Part shown: piece by piece, positions 11,371-23,950 of the stretch
Position numbering within the stretch: the stretch's first letter is position 1
Layout: every line of letters starts with the position of its first letter
Source: Polytrichum commune
Lineage: Eukaryota; Streptophyta; Polytrichopsida; Polytrichales; Polytrichaceae
Assembly: GCA_950295325.1 (NCBI GenBank)
Contig: OX485807.1
Coordinates: 13,047,001 to 13,111,000, forward strand
Direction of reading: 5' to 3'
Length of the DNA stretch: 64,000 bases
The notes under the pieces: generated by a model
Told to the model about the DNA's origin: nothing
What the model saw: only the letters and a program-made list of their open reading frames with translations
The model's database searches: none
Position numbers and translations under genes: made by a program

Positions 11371-12383
11371 TTTTCTTAAACTACAATGTCTGGGACTATG
11401 CCTCGGAGCTGTTACTGGCGGTTGCCTGTCACAGCTGGCAATACTGCTGCAAAGTGTACAGCGATGAAAGGTACCTTCAAAAAGATTCATCCTCATCCGG
11501 ACACCTAGTCATAGAGAGCAATACCATGAATCTCCACATACAATTTGTTCTAATTGCAGCTCTGCATCATCCACAAAACACAGCCATCTTGCCTACAATC
11601 TACCTTGATCAACTAGATTTGCAATATACATATCATTGATAGATAGGTCAATGGAGAAAATACCACAGAAAAGAACTTACATTCAATTTTGGGCACATTC
11701 AGAGTGAACCAAATCATTTGTCAACTACATTGCCGATACATCCACACTAACAACACAAAGTGGTGTACTTGGCTCAATTCTAAGTTACTACAATAGAAAT
11801 GATCCCCAACGTTGTAAGATTTCATACCACTGTAAAATCTGTTACCACCAGACAATAATCCTTTACAACTACTGTAGTATATCAGAGATTCGTATCCTTT
11901 GCAACATCTCAAGTAATATAAAAAATTATCCATCATCTTGTAGGAAGGTAGAATTCTTCCATCCAAGACCTGATGCACTACATCGATTTGCAGAGAGGTT
12001 GCTAGCCTCGTCAGTGTTCAACAGACAACTAGAAATACATAGCTCAAACAATAATATCTTGCCTACACCCAAGAAGGATTTTGAACAAACCCAGATGTTC
12101 AAGTAACCTGCACTTCAACACTACCAATATATAGTTATTTTCCCTATTTCCTCACTACCCAGGCTAGGAAGCACAATAAGTACCTACATCAAGTACAAAA
12201 CCGTGACAAAGTGAAAAACAAGTGCCTCACAATAACCCAACCAAAACCTATTAACAACTGCCTAGTGACAACCACAGATATTACATAGTAGATGTTTCAT
12301 AGACAAGAATGTTGCGAACTCCAGCTCCTCATCGCAGTGATCTCATTTTGTCGTTAGTCTGATCTTACAAAGTTCCACTATTC
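11371..12383. other. Intergenic and probable 3' flank of the Smr gene
   Basis: About 1 kb without a recognisable gene on either strand. The part nearest 12384 should contain the 3' UTR and polyadenylation site of the minus-strand Smr gene. No clear repeat or transposon end was seen. Confidence 0.5.
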
Positions 12384-15300
12384 TTAACTGCTTGAAATAT
12401 CATCACCTTTGTATAACTCCTTGCATGCATCACTCATCTTCACAATCAGACAGCCAATGTTTAACTCCTTCCATGGTATGCCACTTTTTGTAAGAAACCT
12501 TATCACCTGTCCAAGGATCATTGGTCAGTGAGTTTGTTTGCTAGGAGAGCTTCCTCTTACTCAGATTACAGATTGCAAAACAGATTGAGAATTTTTACAA
12601 ACTCCATAGAGCAGGATAAGAGGCTAAAGGCCTTCATCATAATATCTATTAATAGACTTGATGCTTTAAAAAAACAGCTCTTAATTATCAATGACTCACT
12701 AGGTTCTATAATGTAGATGTCCTCACATCTGAGAAGGAAAAAGGACCACAATCTCATGATAATCTGAACTGAGGTTCTCCAGGAGCCAGAAGCGGCTTCC
12801 ATCCAGGGTTGATCTGGATTGCGGATGCGAAGCCATGATACAAATATCCCCAACAGTAGATGGGTGGATTGTGTGTGCCCTAAAGTTCAAGAAAAGAAGC
12901 TAAAAGAGTAGCCCATAAACATAAGTAAACTGGACATGAAGTAGTTTGTCAAGTTTATTTGTCAAGATAACTTCATCTCAGTGCCATAAATGAATGACAC
13001 GGCCAAGATAAAAAACCAGGAAACAAAAAAGACATAACAGAAACAAGTACAATACCTCCCATTGAGAGACTTTGAGAACAACTTACAGCAGGCTTTATCT
13101 TGGCTTGTCCTGCATTACTGTGAGAGCCGTAGCCAGTTATTACTGTGAGGGTATGCACCGCTGCATGAAGCAAACAAGATTGTCAAAGATATCGTTGCAA
13201 TTGCTCATGCATCTAAGGTCTTTAGAAGGTAGTTGAGGTTACATTTCAAGAACAAGCTGAAAAATAGATTGAAAATGAGTAGAATCTAGATCTTGCCTAA
13301 CATAGTCATATGAAGACAACTGTTTATATATTACATATACAAAGTATAAATTTGGAACATCAAATTGTACACAACACACAAGAATAGCATGACTCACAAG
13401 AAATGCTAGACAAGGAACGTAGATGAAGCTTCAAAACTTGAATTGCTTCTTTCACATGTTGGGCATGTAAATCAATTGTAATGTTATTTACAATATCTTT
13501 GTTCCTGTCCACAACAACCAAATCAATAACATTAATATATTCAGAATAAGAACTGCTCAAAATCCTTCAGATGTTGCTTGTAAATGGACCAGATAGAACA
13601 ATGAATCATTGCCTAGAGTGTCATGACACAATAAACTATGCAACCTTTAATGTATCCCCAACTACTCTACTTAAGGATGCCCCTTCCTTAAGGCGATTGA
13701 GTATGTAGTGACTGCATCAGCTCACCTATGGTGAAAGATTTGCTGGCTTGCCCGTTCATCTGCTTGCTGAGCAAGTTGCTTGTATTGTTTCCCCTAGAAA
13801 CACCATACAAGGTCCAAAGACTTAGAAAATTATGGAATATAAGAAATTGTGACTTTGCACACAATCCTAGAAATCCACCAAAAATACCATCCATGTATAC
13901 AACTACATACTGATTTACTATCTATATACAGAAGTTTGGAGGCAGACAAACACAGAACCCATTTTAGTCAAAACTAAATAACTTCCCTATCATACCTTTT
14001 CAGCTAGTATACCAGCACGACTTCCCTGTCCACGTCCATGTGCAACTGCAGCCTGACAGTTTAAAATTGTAAAATTTCCTTTCCACCAAACCAACTGCAA
14101 TCTAGAAGCACCATGGTTATTCCTACTGAACGTACAATGTATATGAAGACAATAAATCACACCACAAAAAGTATCATCATCAAAATATTTGAGTGCTAAC
14201 ATTTTCAATGGACTTTTGAACAGCAGGATGGAATGTGTACTGCCAACAAAGGATCCCAATGGGAATACCTCTCTTAAACAGTGTTTCATTTTCTGCCAAT
14301 TCTCTTTAGCAGATTGGCGCTGGCAGTTGTAATCATCCAAATCACCTATTTCCATTAAACCAAACTACCGTTAGATCTATTGATCAGTGAATCACATCAC
14401 TTCCAATAGCTTCATTCCATCCCAATCAATTGGTTGAACCCGCACACATACCCCAACTACATTGAGAACAAGAATGCAAGAAAATCTCACTTGCATGTAA
14501 TATGTTAAAGCGCACAAGGATGTCCCCAGTTTTGTCCACCCAGAAACCAAGATCTTAAAAGGACAATACGACAGGTTGAGTTTACCACAAGGCTTGAACT
14601 GAGGTAGTAAATTCTTTCTTTCAGCATCACACTTGTCAGGGTGGCCCTCTTTCGAAGTAACAACAGCCCACTTCTGCTTTGGTGGCATATTAGGTGGGCA
14701 CTTGTCTGTTGATGATGCTCGTTGTGATTGATTTGTGGAGGAGATAGAAGTCTCTCCACTAGCATGGTGTATATTTTTCAAAAGAGTTTGAGAGAAGCTC
14801 ATCTGCTCCACTTTGGAATTGACAGTACGTTGAGTCGGCTCAGGATCTGGAGTTAGCCCTGCTTCCACAACTGCCGCTGCATCCCTGAAACACTTATTTT
14901 TACTGGAATCAAGAGACCATACAGAATTGACAATAACTTGGCTTAATCCTAACCTACCTAGACTAAGTCATATTCCTATAGTGCACCAACCTGAACCTTC
15001 ACGACATTGTACAGGAATTTCTTGGTGCTGCAAGCATCATCAAACGTCAAAACACATACAATGGATAACAATTCTTACTAAATCAGTCAGTTTGCTGCTT
15101 TTACCAGCAAGAGCAAATATAATAGCTTATTACCACCACATAATGAAGACTATTATTGCCTTTCAGAGTCACCTTTGGTCAATACAAAACAGACATCCAA
15201 TAATTTAACACAATTATAATTGACACAATAATTTGACAACTACACTACCAACTTGCAGTGTATGAATTCATCATTGAGTTCTAATCCTGCAGATCGGATT

Positions 15301-18300
15301 ACCTCACGTCAAAATTGGTGGATTGCAGAACGTCATACAATTGATCATTGTTAACAGCAGGGTACAATTCGTTCAGTTGCTTGAGTATAAGCTGCACAGC
15401 AACTAAACCACTCAGGTTCAGTTGTTCCTTGAATGCCATGCCCCAAACAGATCAAAAGCATTCAAAACAGTGAAGTCAAACTCAGCATTTTATCAATCTC
15501 TTCAACAATCGTCCAGCTAGATACCAGCAACCAATGGCCTAACTAGTATGAAGGGGGCAAGTAAATCCATAGGGTCGATCATTAGGAGTGCTTAGAAATA
15601 GCTTGTCCAAATGACTACAACTAAGTTCAGAAAGGCCCCTATGTGAAAAGTATGGGCATTCTTAACACACCTTCACACCAAAATGATTCTGATCAATTTT
15701 TTCTTTAGTCGTAGATTCTTGACCAAGATAGTAATCTGAAGGATCTTCCCCAACTAAGAGTAGGGCACTAGAAACTTTCTCCAGATCTCCTTTGTGTTCC
15801 TGCTAGTACATCATCCAAATCTTCAATAACTGAAAAGAATATAGCCCCAACCAAACTAGGAATAAGAAACAATATTGAGAAGAGTATTCTCGAAAAAAAC
15901 TGAATGGTACTCCATTTCTATCGAAGTGACAGCTCTCGTTCTTACAAGAAAGAACCTGCAGATAGTAATTTACAAATAGCAATTTGATACTTTGTGCAAC
16001 TCCTTGAACGTTGACGAGGTAATAGAACCAAGTAAGAAAGGAAGACATGCATGTGCACATTGAGCATTTTCTCCCCCCTGTGAATTCTAGTAATAAAATC
16101 ACTGAATATGGAATCAGAAACGGTTTCCCACTACTCCAAGCACCAGTGCAACAATATCCTGAAGCTAAGCTTGAGATAGTTCCCTGGACAGAAGTTCAAA
16201 CTTGAACTTGTGCATCAACAAACCATATTATCACTAAATTAAAAAGCAGCAATTCGACAATCTAAGCTGACTATGCAATGCAAGCATCGAAGGATGTACT
16301 TGATAAATAACTTCCATGTATTATAATCACCTGCATTGCCATAACCACATTCGCAGGATCTACATTAGGGAAGGCTCCCAGAATTATTTGTAGAGGATCT
16401 ACTGTAGTATCCAGTTCATCATCTTTGAATGTATTCGTTGGTCCTCCATCATTGCCATTATTATCGACTTCCAAGTGACACGCCAACTGCTTTAATGCTG
16501 CCAGGCTCTGCATTACCAGATTGACATTCCAGAGTTCAAGCTGACATCAATACACAAGTCTTGCAAGCACTGAAATTACTATTAGCTGTACATCCCAGTC
16601 TCGAATTAGACACTGACAAGAACTTCTGCAGAGAAAACATCCTACGCCCCTGCACAAAAACTGGAGCGAATGAGACTTTATTATATGCTCTTCTTGAGAA
16701 CCTGCAGGTGTACTAATCAGTATGTCTCAAAGTCTTCTCCACTTAGATTTGAGAAATTTTACCCGCTCCCTCTTACCATTCTATAGCATGTAACAAGATG
16801 TCGAATTCTATCTCAAACAAATCTAACGAAAACAACCAAATACATATGAAGAATTACCACCAATGCTTTGGTTCACAATATAAGGACAAAGTATCACTCT
16901 TGTCACGTATGAAGAGGTTTGGCACCGTAGAACAACACATACCTTTTCAGGATCACCCTCAAAACCGCCTGAGAAAAAAGACACACATGGATGTTACGAA
17001 GTTTTCCATCTTAACCTAAGACGTTACCAAGTGTCACCAAGTCTCTTCCCTAAATTGCCCACATGGCACTACGTCGTTCAACCCGCTCACGTGTTTCTTG
17101 AAGCCAATCTAAAGAAGGATGATCATGCCTGAACATTGAACTTCATGAGAAATCTAATAAGAGAAAAATGGTTAACAATTTCCGTGACGAGGCCAGAACG
17201 AAAATGTGGCTGACAGTACAATTCTTCAAACTGTGGCGAAAGGCCTTCTTAACATAAAGAGTCGCCCACCTAAACTAGAGATTTCAATGTAAAATACACC
17301 AGTATTCCCTCGGTCCAGGACTTCAAATTTTCCTTTTTTTTATATCTCGTTATACTTCATGATAGCAACTGGCATCGCTGACCTAGCAAATCTCAAAGGA
17401 GGACAGCCCGTCACCATGAATCGCTTAAACAGCCTTTGCTCTTAGACAAATTGAAGGTGGCAAAAATCAGAGGCCGCGGGGACACACGAGGATAGAGATT
17501 ATGAACACCGTAAGGTGCTATCTGGTTCGAAAAGAAGTACTAATTACATAAAAGCGAGATGACGCGTGTCAGTCACATTGGTCAAGGCATATTGAATCCT
17601 ACGTGGGAATTGCCCTTCGGCAGTCAAAGTGTTGAACCATACATCACTTCTACAGTATCTTCTTTACTGAGACGGAGCAACATGTCCACAATAATAATCC
17701 ATGAAACAAGAAGAAGTGTTCGAGGCACGATACGTACTCACGACGTCGCCAACAACATCATCGCCGAGGTGAAATTCTCCACCAAGCATATCAAGCACAA
17801 CCTTCTCAACAGCTCGGCGCGAGGCTGCATCTTTCGGTTCTAGATCCTCTATTACTATTCCGTTCCTCCCTCTCTTCTTCTTCTTCTTCGTCTTTTTCTT
17901 ACCAACTGCCAACAAATTGTCGCAGGTAACGCCAGTTACACTTCTATCACTCTGACTACTCCTCACGCTAGTATTCCCAACGTCGCCGGAAAGTGCAAGA
18001 TTGGCCATAACCGGGGTAAACGTATGAGTTTCCACATTATTATGGTACTGAAAGTTCTGACGTATGTGGTTGATGTTGCCACATCGTGAACCTGTTGAGT
18101 CACAGCTTCTCAGGTCTCCCACACCAACACCATATCTTTGAAACAAAAGGTCTTCGTCCCGTTCAGCCTGATCAACACCAGAATTCTGGCTCCTGCTTGG
18201 GCTCAAGGAACTTCGAACACCAGATTGCGGCGGCATGTTTGTTGGCACCGGCTCCCGTAAACTGAGCATATCTGCGGCCGCATTTACATCAAACTGTGAC

Positions 18301-18512
18301 TCCGTGTAAGCTGTAGCTATGTCTTCAAGAGAAATGTTCGGAAAAGCTTCGAGGAGCACCTGCAATGCTATTTCCTCTGCATCCTCCTTCTGCTGCAATT
18401 CATCCCTACCCATATCAGGCAGGGCTTGTTTCGAAGCATAGTCATGCTCGTAGGATTGTTGATAATGCATTGTCATCGAGGGCGACCAGCTCACAGGCCG
18501 CGAGTCCAACAT
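12384..18512 (-). CDS. CUE / DUF1771 / Smr domain protein (10 exons)
   Basis: Plant Smr-domain protein of the At5g58720/At5g23520 type; the Smr fold is associated with nucleic-acid binding or nicking. Exons in coding order: 18512-17742, 16507-16331, 15427-15303, 14884-14586, 14345-14269, 14052-13996, 13793-13726, 13504-13398, 13160-13087, 12506-12384. All phases agree, giving 625 aa. A CUE-like ubiquitin-binding segment lies at about 46-84 (LLEAFPNISLEDI), with a polybasic KKKTKKKKKRGR run near 205. More CUE-like helices sit at about 297-360 (NELYPAVNNDQL). DUF1771 is at about 457-524 (SAKENWQKMKHCLRE to QQADERASQQIF). Smr covers about 527-610, with IDLHAQHVKEAI and VITGYGSHS. The usual LDLHG reads IDLHA here, so the first Gly of the motif is Ala. 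The ATG at 18512 was chosen because the upstream in-frame codon at 18533 is GTG. Function beyond the domains is not known. Confidence 0.9.
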
Positions 18513-18564
18513 GATTAACTCCACAATCTTCACCTCAACTCCTTAAAGTGCTCCGAACTCCTTC

Positions 18565-19200
18565 AACTGTTTTCCGACTGAAAACTTCCCGGAGCTCGGA
18601 AACACAAAAGTCGAAAAATCAACCGCGATACCTTCAAGTGCCACGAGCTTCTTCAAAACCCAAAACAACGCAGGAAGAGGAACCGTCCCTTCCCAAACTG
18701 TAAAATCTCGAGGAGATTAAGAGAATGAGCTTCCAGGGTATCCTTAAAACCGGACCACTGCAACAATGGCCATACAAATACAGAAAATCCACCAGTACAC
18801 CACTTGGAAACTTGCACGCCTACTGCGTACCAATAAAGAGAGAAACCATCAACTCCTACTTCGGCTCCCAACCCAACGCGCACTGGTTCCCGGCTGAAAA
18901 CTTCCCGGAGCTTGGAAACGCAAAAACCGCAAATCAACCGCGACACTTTCAAGTACCACGAGCTTCGTCCAAAACCAAAACAACACCGGAAGAAGGAAGC
19001 GTCCCTTTCCAAAATGTAAAATCTTGCGGAGGTCAAGAGAATAGATTGATAAAAACCCTTCCCACGAAGTCCTAAAAACCGGACCACAGCCACAACGGCC
19101 ACAAAAACACCGAGAATCCACCAGTACACCACTTGGGAACTTGAAAACTCGCACGCCTACTCCATACCAAAAAAGGAAGAAGAAAATCAACTCCTCCTTC
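18565..19200. repeat. Two 316-bp tandem repeats in the 5' flank of the Smr gene
   Basis: AAAACTTCCCGGAGCT occurs at 18581 and 18897, 316 bases apart. The following sequence (AATCAACCGCGA, CACGAGCTTC, AAAACCAAAACAACRCCGGAAG, CCTTTCCCAAAATGTAAAATC, ACCGGACCAC, ACACCACTTGG, CGCACGCCTAC) is repeated in order. Part of a third unit trails to about 19200. The duplication covers the likely promoter and 5' UTR of the minus-strand Smr gene. Minus-strand open frames here follow the repeat and look non-genic. Confidence 0.85.
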
Positions 19201-20910
19201 GCTTTGGCACCTAATTCGCTTCCCCAAAAACTCAATTCTGCATCAAATGCGACACCGTAAAAGCGTAAGATGTGCATAAGAGCGAGACGACGCCAGGGGA
19301 AGAGGAAGTATGTGGAGTGCAAAAAAGGGAGATCCACGCGGCAAATGCAGATGAAGGATGCGCGATTTCGGAAAGAATAATAAGGGTGATGAAAGTGGTA
19401 AGTGCAGGACGTGCAAAGACCGGGAGCCGGGGGGGCGGGGAGAGAGACAAACACAAATCTACGAATATTTTACCAACTTCTAGCAAACACACTGATGCCA
19501 ACGAAGTCTGCAATGTACAAATTACGCTGATGTGGGTCCGAGCACCCTCTGATCCACAAAAAGCTTGGCCCCACCTCTCCAACGTTCGGAGATGTCCCCT
19601 CTCCCCAATAACATCTACCCCACAAGTAGATGTCCCATCTGTTGCATCTCAAGCCGCCACTTGTGAAGGCCTCATTCATTAACCCCGAATCCTGACGAGG
19701 GGCCGGATGAATTCCGCATGGATGGATGATACTACGATGAATAATGTTCAGTGCAGTGGATGATCATTTCCTGGTATGTCCTTTGTAATGATTTTAAGGA
19801 GAGAAGTGTCAGATTGCAATATAAATACGTTACCCCGGCCCATCTGTGTGAAGTTGCGTCCTATTGAACCTTGAGCCGGGATTTTTTCGATTTGACCAAG
19901 AGATGGATGATAGTGCAGTGGATGAATGAAATATGGCAATAAAATGTCGGGGGGGACTCCCTTCCGATACACGTCTTTTGTACCTTAGGGGACTTGCATG
20001 GCACATGCAGAGTGAGATCCTAGCAGCTTATATAGTAAGTAAATTATCATACAGTAATTTTTCTATAGAGGCCCCGATTCCGGTGTCGGATTCTTACAAT
20101 TATTTGTTGGCTCAAAAAAATAGTGGATGGATGAACATGGAGGATGAAAGTCAAGAGGGAGCATGCTTAGTACATGCACAAGGAGTCTTAACCCCTCAAG
20201 GCCGAAGCACAACTTTTCCAAAATTGCTTAAAACACTTCAATCCAATTCATAAATTCATAGAGGAAATCAACACTTCTTATCATGGATCTACCCTTTTCT
20301 CCTTGCACTTATTTTTTTGTAGATTAAGAAACACACATCAAGAGCAAGATGATTAGCAAATTCGAATCATACTTGTAGCCACTTTCCTCATAATTCTTGG
20401 AGGTTTTAGTGAAGATCCTAATCATTCTCAAAGTGAAGGTTCTCCAAGTCATTGAATTCGTTTTCTTTCTAATTTCTTAACAGCCCCTGGAGCAGAGCGT
20501 TCCAGTTTGTTTTGATTTCTCGCTCATAAGTTTGTCCCTCGGATGATGTCTTGTGGGAGCCATCACGAGTCCAAACCACAAATCTTTGTCTCTGTGTGGA
20601 TTTCATATGAATGAAACTAAGTTAACTTTAGTTAAGTGGAGATCCATGGAAAAAACTAGGTAAAGCTATCTAGAACCAAAGTGTACTCCCACTCTTATAT
20701 AACATGATATTGGATTCTTGTTATAGACGATGAGAGCTCGGGAGCAACAAACACATTAAATTTATGCATTGGACATACTAGCCTCATGCTAACACACCTT
20801 GGTTTTGCATCACGTCAATTTCCCATTGCTATATATGCACGCCACATAATAACTCAAAAACCTTCGTACACGTTTGAGAGGGAAGTTGTGAGAAGATCCA
20901 CACACACAGT
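19201..20910. other. Intergenic, no gene recognised
   Basis: Short open frames on both strands near 19230-19680 and 19933-20253 show no recognisable family, no splice logic and no support. A GATGGATGATAGTGCAGTGGATGA-like phrase recurs near 19720-19760 and 19900-19928. The rest shows no clear feature. Confidence 0.5.
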
Positions 20911-21075
20911 CCGAGATGACCCCAAACTACAAGATGATAGTGGAAAGGTACCCTAAACCAAACAGAGTGGTTGGCGGTTCGATTCCCAACCATGAAATCG
21001 TCTCTCTACTTGACGGAAACTAGCCAGGTGGTCAAGCACCTCATGTGTTAAAATACTTATAAAACTTTATTTTAA
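20911..21075 (+). mobile_element. tRNA-derived SINE, copy 1
   Basis: The element has an RNA polymerase III B box, GGTTCGATTCC, at 20976-20986. An A-box-like TAGTGGAAAGG lies 38 bases upstream at 20938. The downstream tRNA-unrelated body has CCATGAAATCGTCTCTCTACTT and GTCAAGCACCTC, then a TGTTAAAA tail and a GAA microsatellite at 21086-21110. The copy at 36671-36815 aligns along its whole length. It is not a tRNA gene, as no cloverleaf is formed. Confidence 0.75.
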
Positions 21076-22956
21076 AAGTAACAGAAGAAGAAGAAGAAGA
21101 AGAAGAAGATCCACACATGACTAGAGGTGAATGTAAAAAGTTGCCTACACCCAACGCCACTACGCTGGGGTATGGCTAAGGATGTCCTACGAACAGACAC
21201 TCTATTCACTCCGGCCCCTGAGAAGGGTTGGAGTTCTTCTTCTTCTTCTGCCTACAAAGAGGGAGAGAGGGAGGAATTATCGCATACAAGCGCACTTCTC
21301 ATTCATCCAATTCACAAGCCCAAAAATAGTGTGCATCCCATATGTTATTATTGTTAGTTCATTGGACGCTGGATTTGGCTTCAAAGACCTTGAAATAGTA
21401 TAATACAAATCGTCTAATATAAACCGGCAACAAACCTATAAGCGGGTCAAGGTTTCATGTTGGATGGATGAAAGGTACCCCTAGGAGAAATTTGGTGACC
21501 CACTACTGTCATAAGTAACTTCATCATTCAATTAATTACTTGGGTGTCCGTGTGTTGTGGCTCACACACATTGTTCTCGAGTACATGGACTTGTGTAATT
21601 AAGCCTCTAATTAAGTGTGTTCATGCTTCAAGGCTTGAGCCCATGAGATTATATATATATGTTACCATGTTGAATCAAAAAAGTGAGCCAAAAGTTTGAC
21701 TTGAAGGGGGAGGAAAATTTGATATGAACATGGTTACCTTCCATTTTTTTGAAGTAATAATATGCCCCCAAAAAAGTGTTTGTGAATTGAGGTTCAACAT
21801 GCTTAACAATCATCTTAAATTGACGGAATTGTTAACGTACCTTCTTTTAGTTTCTATTTATGAAGGTAAGTAGAAAGATGTCATCTTTTGTTCCAAGTCT
21901 TTGTTTATGGAAATTGATATCACGACGTTTAACCAAAAATCGCAATCCATTTTGAAGTGATGGAATTACAATAAACTACCAAAGGAAAGATTCTCTCCCA
22001 ACCCAGATTCAAAGCTTAAGTCGATCTATTTCTTTATGACTAACCAATATGAAAACTTGAGTACAAACAATGCCCTTTTCAAGGAACTCAAACCCATGTC
22101 CTTTGAACTGTTTCTTCTTTTTTTCATCACGGTGAACTCCAACATTCTACAAAAGATGATGACAACTACATGTGTGAAATTTCACAGCTTTAGGGGACTT
22201 TGTGTATTAAGATTGTGGTGGTTATCCGAAATAGGTTTGTCCACCATGTATGTTTGCTTTGATGAAATAATACATATGATAGAAGGCGCACGTTAAGAAG
22301 GGGTCACTCCTAAAGCTTTTGGGTTAAAATATATTAGAAATAAAGAAGGTACGTTAACAATTTCATCAATTCAAGACGATTATTAGACAATAACTTTCTA
22401 CTTACCTTCATAGATAGAAACTTAAAAGAAGGTATGTTAACAATTCCGTCAATTTAAGATGATTTTTAAGTATCTTGAACTTCAATTCACGAGCACTTTT
22501 TTGGGCATATTATTACTTCAAAAATTAGAAGGTAACCAGGTTTATATCAAATTCTCCTCCCCCCTCGAGTCAAACCTTCATCTCACATTCTTTTGATTTA
22601 ACACGGAAATATATTCTTATGGGCTCAAGCCTTGAACCATGAACATTATTAGGGCCACTTCACACATGAGCCAAGAGCCGTGACCATGAAATTGTGAGAG
22701 CCCAAAAGAAAGTGTCCAAAGGCCATATCAACACACCTCCCAATTTATGTAGTGTGGTCACAAATCCTCAAGTGTAGTGTGAAGTCATGTGTGACCGGGC
22801 CCTCAACCAAATGCTATTTCAATGAATTTTTATTCATGTGGGTCCTCGCATATGATTAAATAGAACAAATCAATGGTTGTGAGCGTTTGGAGTGCCATAG
22901 TCTCCTAGGTTTGTGATAGGCCTACCTCCAAGAGGTGGTTTTTGAAAATAATCTAA

Positions 22957-23557
22957 GGGCCACTTCACACACAAGGCTGAAGGCCCTTGACCATGGCAAT
23001 GTAAGAGCTCTCATTGGTCGAAAAGGCGGAGACCGTCCAAGTTCACTTCACACTAGGAGGCGAAGGCCTAAAGGCCCAAAGAAAAGTTTGTGGATGAAAA
23101 GTCTACATGGAGTCCTACATGGCTAGTTGTGGATAAGGGTGCATGGTCTACCGGAATTTGCGTCAGACCCACCTCCAAGAGGTGGGCTTGACGCAAATTC
23201 TGGGAGACCATGACTTTTTTAATATTTTTCCAACATGACAAATTTCAAGACAGATTGCATGGCAGATTTCAGGACAGATTCCAAGACAGATTCTAGGACA
23301 GACAAACACCACCAAGTAGTTATCTTAAATTAATAAACTTGGAGACATATTATATTAAACCAAATCCTCCCCTCTTTTTCCGCCAACAAAATATGCAATG
23401 GTCCCGCAACATGGTTCATTCTCACTTCACACTATGCTTGAGGGCCAAAGACTACATAAAATGGCTTTCCCAACACCCATGGTACGGCCTTTGGATGAGA
23501 GTCAAGGGTCCTCACCATTACAAGGTCACGGCTCTTGGCTCATGTGTGAAGTGGCCC
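22957..23557. mobile_element. PIF/Harbinger-type MITE nested inside the outer copy
   Basis: It has the same GGGCCACTTCACAC termini, flanked by TAA at 22954-22956 and TAA at 23558-23560. It splits the outer element between the TTTTGAAAATAATC and GTGACCATAAAACATG blocks, which are joined in the 56.5-kb copy. A strong hairpin lies at about 23145-23215. The interior differs from the outer copy, so it belongs to a different subfamily. Confidence 0.88.
23145..23215. repeat. Long hairpin within the nested MITE
   Basis: GGTCT..CCGGAATTTGCGTC..CCCACCTC is followed after a few bases by GAGGTGGG..GACGCAAATTCTGGGAGACC. The arms are about 32 bases, nearly perfect, with a loop of a few bases. Such a stem could give small RNAs if transcribed. 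Confidence 0.8.
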
Positions 23558-23950
23558 TAAGTGACCATAAAACATGATCCATTCGATGCCACGTAGGAAT
23601 CCACGTAGACTTCACATCCATCTTGCAGTCACATACTCCATTGGTCCCTCAAGCGTAGTGTGAAGCGAACTTGGACCGGCTCCGCCTTTTCCACCAATGT
23701 GAGTGCTTGAAGTGTAATGGTCACGGGCTCTCAGTCTCGTGTGTGAAGTGGCCCTTAGAGGCTTACGCAAGTCCATGTACTTGAGAACAATGTGTGTGAG
23801 CCACAACACATGGGCACCGAAGTACTTAAATAATGAAATCCATGTACTTATATGGGTGATGTGGAGGACCAAAATAAGGCCTTGAGCTCCTCACCTTCAC
23901 ATTGGGCTAAATTTAAGCGGGCTTTATGTGCCGGCTTCACCTTAGCCTAA

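Larger units (their letters stand above)
22652..23754. mobile_element. PIF/Harbinger-type MITE (outer), TTA target duplication
   Basis: The ends are GGGCCACTTCACAC and GTGTGAAGTGGCCC, flanked by TTA at 22649-22651 and TTA at 23755-23757. A 3-bp TTA/TAA duplication is the mark of the PIF/Harbinger superfamily. It carries a second element of the same family at 22957-23557. Without that, it is about 500 bp and matches 56498-56977 in the opposite orientation. No transposase is encoded. Confidence 0.88.
21520..23845. mobile_element. Foldback element with long inverted arms, interrupted by nested MITEs
   Basis: The left arm (about 21535-21880) is inverted in two pieces on the right, 22385-22651 and 23755-23835. 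Matching landmarks are TGTTGTGGCTCACACACATTG / its reverse near 23800, CAAGGCTTGAGCCCAT / reverse near 22625, and TAAATTGACGGAATTGTTAAC / reverse near 22440. Removing the insert 22652-23754 plus one TTA restores a continuous right arm (AAGCCTCTAA to TAATGTTCATG). The unit without insert is about 1.2 kb. The 0.5-kb centre holds an 86-codon frame at 22036-22296 with no recognised domain. Confidence 0.85.

Noticed and set aside
12566-12853. Alternative last exon of the Smr gene
   Set aside because: It does not continue the Smr fold. The exon at 12506-12384 (VIRFLTKSGIPWKELN) matches the expected C-terminal Smr helix and keeps phase.
18513-18533. Longer N-terminus for the Smr protein
   Set aside because: The upstream in-frame first codon is GTG; the first ATG is at 18512.
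18653-19454. Long minus-strand frames upstream of the Smr gene
   Set aside because: They follow the 316-bp tandem repeats, have skewed composition and show no conserved motif.
19933-20253. 106-codon plus-strand frame
   Set aside because: No family, no conserved motif and no support beyond its length.
20976-20986. tRNA gene at the B-box sequence
   Set aside because: No acceptor stem, anticodon arm or cloverleaf can be drawn. A second copy at 36.7 kb with the same non-tRNA body shows it is a SINE.
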